Positions 58,790 to 64,000 of a stretch of DNA of 64,000 nt are shown one piece after another (within the stretch, counting starts at the first letter, position 1; each line of letters starts with the position of its first letter). The translations under genes were made by a program, and so were the position numbers. Where the stretch lies: contig NZ_CP049919.1 in NCBI RefSeq assembly GCF_015624425.1, positions 3,472,001 to 3,536,000 of the forward strand, in the 5' to 3' direction. A model generated the notes under the pieces. The model was not told the origin of the DNA. It was given only the letters and a program-made list of their open reading frames with translations, and did no database searches. The stretch is from Roseateles sp. DAIF2. Lineage in GTDB: Bacteria; Pseudomonadota; Gammaproteobacteria; Burkholderiales; Burkholderiaceae_C.

Positions 58790-60187
58790 ATGAGCCCTCA
58801 CACCGCCCAGATCGAGAAGCGCAGCACCCGTGACTGGCAGGCCGCCGATGCCCGCCATTTCCTGCATCCCTTCACCGACTACCGGCAGCTGGCCGGCCGC
58901 GGCGCCCGCATCATCGAGCGCGCCGACAACATCTACCTCTGGGACAGCGAGGGCCACAAGATCCTCGACGCGATGAGCGGCCTGTGGTGCGTCAATGTCG
59001 GCTACGGCCAGCAGGCCCTGATCGACGCCGCGACGCGCCAGCTGCGCGAGCTGCCCTTCTACAACGCCTTCTTCCAGACCAGCACCCCGCCGGCCATCGA
59101 GCTGGCCGAGACCCTGGCCGAGCTCGCGCCCGAGGGCTTCGAGCATGTGTTCTTCACCGGCTCCGGCTCCGAGGGCAACGACACCATCGTGCGCATGGTG
59201 CGGCGCTTCTGGGACCTGCAGGGCCAGCCGCAGCGCGACATCATCATCGGCCGCATCAACGGCTACCACGGCTCCACGATGGCCGGCGCCTCGCTGGGCG
59301 GCATGGCCGCGATGCATGCCCAGGGCGGCCTGCCGATCCCCGGCATCGCGCATATCGGCCAGCCGCATTGGTTCGGCTCCGACCGCAGCCTGGACCGCGA
59401 GGCCTTCGGCGAGCAGGCCGCCGCCTGGCTGGAGGCCAAGATCCTGGCCCTCGGGCCGGATCGGGTGGCGGCCTTCATCGGCGAGCCGGTGCAGGGCGCC
59501 GGCGGCGTGATCGTACCGCCGGCCAGCTACTGGCCGGCGATCCAGCGCATCGCCGACAAGTACGGCATCCTGCTGGTCAGCGACGAGGTGATCTGCGGCT
59601 TCGGCCGCACCGGCCAATGGTTCGGCTGCCAGACCCTGGGCTTTCGCCCCGACCTGATCACCTTCGCCAAGGGCGTCAGCTCCGGCTATATCCCGCTGGG
59701 CGGGGTGCTGGTCGGCGCGCGCGTCGCCCGCGCGCTGATCGATCAGGGCGGCGAGTTCGAGCATGGGTTTACCTACTCCGGCCACCCGACCGCCTGCGCG
59801 GTGGCGCTGGCGAACCTGCGCCTGATCCGCGAGCTGGATCTGGTGCGCAAGGTGCGCGAGGACATCGGTCCCTATCTGGCGCGCGGCCTGGCGGCCATCG
59901 GCGCGCACCCGCTCGTTGGCGAGGTCCAGCATTGCGGCATGATGGCGGCGCTGCAGCTGGTGCGCGACAAGCACACGCTCGCCACCTTCGATCCCGCGCT
60001 GGCGGTGGGCATGGTATGCCGCGCCCATTGCTTCCGCGAGGGCCTGATCATGCGCGCGGTCGGCGACCGCATGATCGTCGCGCCGCCGCTGGTGATGACG
60101 CGCGAGCAGGTCGACGAGATGCTGGCCCTGGTGCGCCGCTGCCTGGACCTGAGCTGGAACGAACTCCAAGAGAGACAACTGTTATGA
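58790..60187 (+). CDS. spuC: Polyamine/omega-amine:pyruvate aminotransferase (SpuC-like)
   Basis: This class III aminotransferase resembles Pseudomonas SpuC, which transaminates putrescine or related amines with pyruvate. The 465-residue protein has ADARHFLHPFTDY at the N-terminus, LWCVNVGYGQQALI, FTGSGSEGNDTIVRMV, DEVICGFGRTGQWF and the Schiff-base Lys in ITFAKGVSSGYIPLGG. The ATG at 58790 has an ideal AAGGAGG 8 bp upstream, preferred over the ATG at 58766 inside puuA. It overlaps puuC by ATGA and probably replaces the PuuB oxidase step. Confidence 0.88.
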   Translation: MSPHTAQIEKRSTRDWQAADARHFLHPFTDYRQLAGRGARIIERADNIYLWDSEGHKILDAMSGLWCVNVGYGQQALIDAATRQLRELPFYNAFFQTSTPPAIELAETLAELAPEGFEHVFFTGSGSEGNDTIVRMVRRFWDLQGQPQRDIIIGRINGYHGSTMAGASLGGMAAMHAQGGLPIPGIAHIGQPHWFGSDRSLDREAFGEQAAAWLEAKILALGPDRVAAFIGEPVQGAGGVIVPPASYWPAIQRIADKYGILLVSDEVICGFGRTGQWFGCQTLGFRPDLITFAKGVSSGYIPLGGVLVGARVARALIDQGGEFEHGFTYSGHPTACAVALANLRLIRELDLVRKVREDIGPYLARGLAAIGAHPLVGEVQHCGMMAALQLVRDKHTLATFDPALAVGMVCRAHCFREGLIMRAVGDRMIVAPPLVMTREQVDEMLALVRRCLDLSWNELQERQLL

Positions 60188-61677
60188 CGGACAAGACCTG
60201 GCACCAGCGTGCCGCCGAACTGCCCCTGGACGGCCGCGCCTTCATCGGCGGCGAACGCCGCGCCGCGTTGGACGGCCAGAGTTTCGACAAGCATTCCCCC
60301 GTCGATGGCCGGCGCCTGGCCGCCATCGCGCGCGGCCAGGCCGCCGACATCGATGCCGCGGTCGCCAGCGCGCGCCGTGCCTTCGAGGACCGGCGCTGGG
60401 CCGGCAAGCCGCCGGCCGCGCGCAAGAAGGTCCTGCTGCGCTTCGCCGACCTGATCCTCGCCGCGCGGGACGAGCTGGCCCTGTTCGAGACCCTGGACAT
60501 GGGCAAGCCGATCCAGTACTCGCTGGCGGTCGACGTGCCGGCCACCGCGCGCTGCATCGCCTGGTATGCCGAGGCCGTCGACAAGGTCTACGACGAGATC
60601 GCGCCGACCGCCGCCAACGCCCTGGCCCTGATCCAGCGCGAGGCGATGGGCGTGATCGGCGTGATCGTGCCCTGGAACTACCCGATGATCATGGCCGCCT
60701 GGAAGCTGGGGCCGGCCCTGGCCGCCGGCAACTCGGTGGTGCTCAAGCCCAGCGAGAAGTCGCCGCTGAGCGCGCTGCGCCTGGCCGAGTTGGCCCTGCA
60801 GGCGGGCCTGCCCGAGGGCGTGTTCAATGTCGTGCCCGGCTATGGCCATGAGGCCGGCGAGGCGCTGGCCCTGCACATGGAGGTCGACGCGATCGGCTTC
60901 ACCGGCTCCACCCGCACCGGCCGGCGCATGCTGGACTATGCCGGCCGTTCCAACCTGAAGCGGGTCTACAACGAGCTGGGCGGCAAGTCGGCCTTCCTGG
61001 TCTTCCCCGATTTCGACGATCTGGCGCGCGCCGCCAAGACCGTGGCCGGCGCCATGTTCTTCAACCAGGGCGAGAGCTGCAATGCGCCCTCGCGCGTGCT
61101 GGTGCACGAGAGCATCGCCGAGCAGTTCGTCGAGCTGGTCGCCGCCCAGGCGCCGCGCTACCAGCCGGGCGACCCGCTGGACGCGCAGACCGTGATGGGC
61201 GCGATCGTCGACGCGACCCAGCTGAACACCGTGATGGGTTACATCGAGTCCGGCAAGGCCGAGGGCGCCCGCGCGGTGACCGGCGGCCGGCAGGCGCGCG
61301 CCGACAGCGGCGGCTTCTATGTCGAGCCCACCGTGTTCGACGGCGTGGCGCCGCAGATGAAGATCGCGCGCGAGGAGATCTTCGGCCCGGTGATGAGCGT
61401 GCTGCGCTTCAAGGACGAGGCCGATGCCCTGGCCCAGGCCAATGCCAGCCCCTATGGCCTGGCCGCCAGCGTCTGGAGCTCGAACCTGGACCGCGCACAC
61501 CGCGTCGCCCGCGCGCTGCGCGCCGGCACCGTGCATGTGAACCAGTATGACGAGGACGACCTGACGGTGCCCTTCGGCGGCTACAAGCAGAGCGGCAACG
61601 GGCGCGACAAGTCGCTGCACGCCTTCGACAAGTACACCGAGCTGAAAACCACCTGGATCCGCATCAACGGCGCCTGA
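60184..61677 (+). CDS. puuC: Gamma-glutamyl-gamma-aminobutyraldehyde dehydrogenase
   Basis: PuuC oxidises gamma-glutamyl-GABA aldehyde with NAD(P)+. The 497-residue aldehyde dehydrogenase has the cofactor motif GNSVVLKPSEKSPLSALRL, FTGSTRTGRRML, catalytic Glu264 in NELGGKS and catalytic Cys299 in FFNQGESCNAPSR. DDLTVPFGGYKQSGNGRDK near the end is typical of the amine-aldehyde class. The ATG overlaps the spuC stop. The product is the PuuD substrate, so puuD, puuA, spuC and puuC complete the path from putrescine to GABA. Confidence 0.92.
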   Translation: MTDKTWHQRAAELPLDGRAFIGGERRAALDGQSFDKHSPVDGRRLAAIARGQAADIDAAVASARRAFEDRRWAGKPPAARKKVLLRFADLILAARDELALFETLDMGKPIQYSLAVDVPATARCIAWYAEAVDKVYDEIAPTAANALALIQREAMGVIGVIVPWNYPMIMAAWKLGPALAAGNSVVLKPSEKSPLSALRLAELALQAGLPEGVFNVVPGYGHEAGEALALHMEVDAIGFTGSTRTGRRMLDYAGRSNLKRVYNELGGKSAFLVFPDFDDLARAAKTVAGAMFFNQGESCNAPSRVLVHESIAEQFVELVAAQAPRYQPGDPLDAQTVMGAIVDATQLNTVMGYIESGKAEGARAVTGGRQARADSGGFYVEPTVFDGVAPQMKIAREEIFGPVMSVLRFKDEADALAQANASPYGLAASVWSSNLDRAHRVARALRAGTVHVNQYDEDDLTVPFGGYKQSGNGRDKSLHAFDKYTELKTTWIRINGA

Positions 61678-61806
61678 GCGTTTTTCTACTGCGCCACCAC
61701 CAGGCGTCGTTGGCCAGTGCTCGGAATCCTCACGTACAGAAAGTACGTTCCGGTTCCTGTGCGCCGTCCGCCTAGCCTGGCGGCGGCTCGCGACGAAAAA
61801 CGCTCA
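61675..61806. repeat. 132-bp nested inverted repeat (candidate dispersed intergenic element)
   Basis: TGAGCGTTTTTC (61675-61686) and GAAAAACGCTCA (61795-61806) are perfect 12-bp inverted ends. Inside are CGGAA/TTCCG and, at the centre, ACGTAC-AGAAA-GTACGT. The arms between are partly complementary (CCACCACCAGGC against GCCTGGCGGCGGC). The left end overlaps the puuC stop codon. The whole unit could fold into one long hairpin, and it may also terminate transcription through the T5 in its left arm. It resembles dispersed intergenic palindromes I recall from Burkholderiales. Confidence 0.7.
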
Positions 61807-61825
61807 GGCGGGGCCGGCGAATCCG

Positions 61826-62485
61826 TTACAGCCGCGGCGCGGCGATCGGCCCGCCGGCCAAGGGGCCGCCCTCGCCCATCTCGGGCAGCACATAGACGAC
61901 GCCGCGCTGGCGCCCCAGCAGCGGCGCGACCACCTCGTCGTAGAAGGCGCCGGCCACCACAACGCAGCCCAGCGAGATGCGCTTGTCCTCGGCCTCGTCC
62001 GAGGCCAGGCGCTGCGGCCGGCGCTCGGCGGCGGGCGCGGGCCGCAGGCGGTGGATCGCCAGCGCGGCCTCGTAGTCGAACCAGACGATGGCCTCGCCCT
62101 TCAGATTGCGCCCGGGTTCGGAATCGAAGCGGCCGGCCGGCGTGATGCGCTCGCCCGGCGGGATGCCGCTCAGCACCTTCTGACCGACGCCCGGCGGCGA
62201 CACATCGCCGCGGGCCAGGCCCAGCAGCGCCGGGCTGGCGCCGGCCAGGCGGCCATCGGCATGGAAGACATAGAGCCGCGCGGCCTTCTTGTCGATGATC
62301 GCGAAGGGGCGGCCCCGGGCGTCGCCGTCCAGCGCCAGGCCGGCGGTGCGCCGCACCTCGGTCGGAAAGGATTCAAAACGAGAGGGAGAGTTCGGCGCCG
62401 ATGCCAGCGCACAGCCGCCCGCCACCGCCATCCAGGCGCCCAGCGCCCAACGCATCATCCAACCAGAAGCCATACTGCCCGCCAT
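61826..62485 (-). CDS. L,D-transpeptidase-like (YkuD family) exported protein, copy 1
   Basis: This 219-residue protein starts with a signal sequence (hydrophobic about 13-30) and has a YkuD-like domain (RPFAIIDKKAARLYVF ... TPAGRFDSEPGRN ... IVWFDYEAALAIHRL). The catalytic region reads H145, then RISLGC with Ser171 and Cys174; canonical YkuD enzymes have SHGC and an Asn two residues after Cys, both altered here (GCVVV). Peptidoglycan cross-linking by Cys174 is possible but unproven. The start may be the ATG at 62483-62485 or at 62471-62473. It is paralogous to the next gene. Confidence 0.75.
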   Translation of the reverse strand: MAGSMASGWMMRWALGAWMAVAGGCALASAPNSPSRFESFPTEVRRTAGLALDGDARGRPFAIIDKKAARLYVFHADGRLAGASPALLGLARGDVSPPGVGQKVLSGIPPGERITPAGRFDSEPGRNLKGEAIVWFDYEAALAIHRLRPAPAAERRPQRLASDEAEDKRISLGCVVVAGAFYDEVVAPLLGRQRGVVYVLPEMGEGGPLAGGPIAAPRL

Positions 62486-62631
62486 CCGTCATGTCCGCTG
62501 CGTCCAAGCCGGACGCGAGGAAGCACGCGATTGCCAGGCTTTTGTTGCAAGCGAATGCTACGGGAGACGGGCGCGCGCCAGCCCCGGAGAAGCCCCCGGT
62601 TTGGCCCGCTGCTGCGCAATTTGGGCGGATT

Positions 62632-63462
62632 TCAGCGCGAAGCTGTAACCGTGGCGGCGTCCCTCAGCGCAGGGAACACCGATTCCAGGCTGCGCTGCTC
62701 GGGCAGCACATAGACGATGCCGCCGCGGCCGCGGAAACCCGGCCACAGCACCTGCTCGAAGAAGGCCGGCGGCATGTTGACGCAGCCGAAGCTGATGCGG
62801 TTGTCGCGCGGCGATGGCGAGGCCAGGCGCTCCGCCCGGCGCTCGCGCGGGTCGGTCAGGCGCACCCGGTGCATCGACACCGCGGCCTCGTAGTCGACCC
62901 AGACCACCTCCTCGCCCAGCGCATTGCGCCCCGGTTCGGCCAGGAAGCGGCCGGCCGGCGTCGTGCGTTCCTCGGGCCGCACCTGATCGATCGGGCGCTG
63001 GCCGATGCCGGCCACGCTGTCGTCGCCGGCGGCATAGCCCAACAGCACCGGCGTCGCGCCGCGCAGGCGCCCGCCGGGCTCGAACACCAGCACCTGGGCC
63101 TGGCGCTTGTCGATGATGGCAAAGGGCCGCGCGCCGTTGTCGGCCGCGGCCACGACCCAGGCCGCGACGCGGCGCGCAGCCGGCGAGACCTTGGCCCCGT
63201 TGAGATCCAGGCGGCGCTCCGAGACCGGTTCGGTCGTTGCCGGCTTGGGCGTCGGCGATGTCGGCCGTGGCGGCCAGCCGCCCGGTTTGACCGGCGGTAT
63301 CAGCAGGGCCAGCAGGGCCGCGCCAATCAGCAGGCCCAGTTTCAGCCCGTCCAGCCAGGCGCCGGGCGGATCGGCGGGAGCGGTGGTCGGGGATGACAGC
63401 GAGGAGGGAAAGACAAGCGCCCCCCGGCAGCGCGAGGGCGCCAGGAGGCGGGACGGACGCAT
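62632..63462 (-). CDS. L,D-transpeptidase-like (YkuD family) protein, copy 2
   Basis: This 276-residue paralog of the neighbouring gene has a transmembrane helix (about 40-57), a Pro-rich linker and the same domain: RPFAIIDKRQAQVLVF, TTPAGRFLAEPGRN, VWVDYEAAVSMHRV, and catalytic-like H198, S224, C227 in RISFGCVNM. The Asn after the Cys motif is kept here, unlike copy 1. The His-to-Ser distance is 26 residues in both, longer than in typical YkuD enzymes. It is anchored to the inner membrane with a periplasmic domain. It is 146 bp from copy 1. Confidence 0.78.
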   Translation of the reverse strand: MRPSRLLAPSRCRGALVFPSSLSSPTTAPADPPGAWLDGLKLGLLIGAALLALLIPPVKPGGWPPRPTSPTPKPATTEPVSERRLDLNGAKVSPAARRVAAWVVAAADNGARPFAIIDKRQAQVLVFEPGGRLRGATPVLLGYAAGDDSVAGIGQRPIDQVRPEERTTPAGRFLAEPGRNALGEEVVWVDYEAAVSMHRVRLTDPRERRAERLASPSPRDNRISFGCVNMPPAFFEQVLWPGFRGRGGIVYVLPEQRSLESVFPALRDAATVTASR

Positions 63463-63478
63463 GGGTCGCCGCCGGTTT

Positions 63479-63805
63479 TTAGTTGCGGTCGGCCTGCGGT
63501 GCGCGCTCGGTCATCGGCTCGGGCGTGCTGCTGTTCGCGCTGTCGCTGGGCTGGCTGCTCGGGGCCGGCGTGCTGCTGGTGGCATTGGTGGCCGCGCTGT
63601 CGCTGGGCGCCACCGTGGAGCTCTGTTCCGGCTGGCTGCTTTGCTGCGGCATGCCCTGCTCCTGCGGCAGCTGCTGTTGCGTGGGCTGCTGAGCGGTCGT
63701 ATCGGCCGGGGCGGTCTCGGTGCTCGACTGGGCATAGGCAAAGCCGATGGCACCGACCAGGGTGACGGCGGCCAGGCCGGCGCTGAGCGTCTTGGATGTG
63801 GTCAT
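63479..63805 (-). CDS. Secreted Gln/Ser/Pro-rich low-complexity protein
   Basis: I do not recognise this 108-residue protein. It has a good signal peptide (MTTSKTLSAGLAAVTLVGAIGFAYA, cleavage after AYA) followed by a disordered region of Gln, Ser, Thr, Pro and Ala (QQPTQQQLPQEQGMPQQ, PAPSSQPSDSANSST), with no Cys after the signal. The ATG at 63803-63805 has AAGGAGT upstream. It lies 16 bp before the second L,D-transpeptidase gene on the same strand, so a cell-wall or envelope role is a weak inference. Confidence 0.65.
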   Translation of the reverse strand: MTTSKTLSAGLAAVTLVGAIGFAYAQSSTETAPADTTAQQPTQQQLPQEQGMPQQSSQPEQSSTVAPSDSAATNATSSTPAPSSQPSDSANSSTPEPMTERAPQADRN

Positions 63806-64000
63806 GTCGTACTCCTTCGTAATGACAGATGGAAGAAGAGGGAGGAAAGCAACCGGCCTTCGCAACCGGCTGAGTCCAGTCTAGGTAGCGCGCCGCGCGG
63901 CGCTTGTGGGTCTGCGGCGCGGCCTGCTGTAGGACAAGCGGCACAGCGGGATGGCCGACGCGCCATCCGGTGCTCGCACGGCGAGCGCCGGACCCGCGGC
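63806..64000. other. Intergenic end of the window, nothing recognised
   Basis: These 195 bases lie upstream of the secreted low-complexity protein and must hold its promoter. I see no gene, RNA or repeat. A continuing frame on the minus strand has no sign of being coding. Confidence 0.5.

Noticed and set aside
58721..60178. 485-codon minus-strand frame opposite the SpuC-like gene
   Set aside because: No recognisable protein family, wrong composition, and fully explained by codon bias of the plus-strand gene.

Overview
The window is a 64 kb piece of a GC-rich bacterial chromosome that reads almost entirely as vertically inherited core genome. Gene content and order (nuoA, tRNA-Leu, secG, tpiA, pnp, rpsO; the iscRSUA-hscBA-fdx cluster; 6S RNA behind zapA; pyrG-kdsA-eno-ftsB; divergent pmbA/yjgA and trmJ/suhB; an intracellular PHB depolymerase) point to a betaproteobacterium of the order Burkholderiales, probably near Roseateles, Rubrivivax or the Comamonadaceae. 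That placement is an inference from remembered gene orders and not from a search. There is no transposase, integrase, phage gene or CRISPR array. The only tRNA gene has no integrated element beside it. No gene-free stretch exceeds 300 bases.

Layout. 1-5.6 kb (minus): NuoA (cut by the window edge), tRNA-Leu(GAG), SecG, TpiA, a quinone oxidoreductase, PNPase and S15. 5.8-8.3 kb: an aminotransferase and an orphan amino-acid-type binding protein. 8.4-8.8 kb: a small heat-shock protein behind a sigma-32-like promoter, ending against tsaD. 9.9-15.4 kb (minus): Fe-S assembly genes iscR, iscS, iscU, iscA, hscB, hscA and fdx, with an IscR-type operator before iscR and an intrinsic terminator between iscA and hscB. 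15.5-23.8 kb: uvrB, tyrB/aspC, phaZ, a soluble RnfB-like ferredoxin, nth, a coiled-coil protein, zapA, 6S RNA, an EVE protein and a TauE exporter. 23.9-28.1 kb: a degenerate GGDEF protein that keeps its RxxD inhibitory site, then OsmC, a YhiN flavoprotein, rpsU, yqeY and a Blh-type enzyme. 28.3-32.1 kb: a TRAP transporter whose permease operon converges on its binding protein.

32.3-45.8 kb: pmbA, yjgA, mogA, slyD, cysE, trmJ, suhB, mutS, a hydrolase, pyrG, kdsA, a DUF1330 protein and eno. 45.9-49.8 kb: ftsB, then pnuC, a NadR-like kinase, a GNAT protein and an exported 5'-nucleotidase. The pnuC, kinase and nucleotidase genes can be read together as an NAD-precursor salvage module: extracytoplasmic dephosphorylation, ribonucleoside uptake, then rephosphorylation. 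The nucleotidase promoter carries a perfect LacI/PurR-type palindrome. 49.8-54.6 kb: hslO with a gamma-carbonic anhydrase, a lipoprotein with two calcium-loop motifs, a DUF455 ferritin-like protein, an EamA transporter and an unannotated 52-codon membrane peptide.

54.6-61.7 kb is a polyamine and omega-amino-acid catabolism island: an Lrp regulator divergent from a BauA-like aminotransferase, then puuD, puuA, a SpuC-like aminotransferase and puuC. It supports the gamma-glutamyl-putrescine route with a transaminase in place of the PuuB oxidase. It ends in a structured 132-bp nested inverted repeat that looks like a dispersed intergenic element. 61.8-63.8 kb holds two tandem paralogous L,D-transpeptidase-like proteins with an altered catalytic motif and a secreted low-complexity protein.

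I did not find a clearly new multi-gene system. The best leads are the nested palindromic element, the degenerate GGDEF protein with an intact I-site, the NAD salvage module with its LacI-type operator, the paired transpeptidase paralogs, the small membrane ORF and the internal isc terminator.
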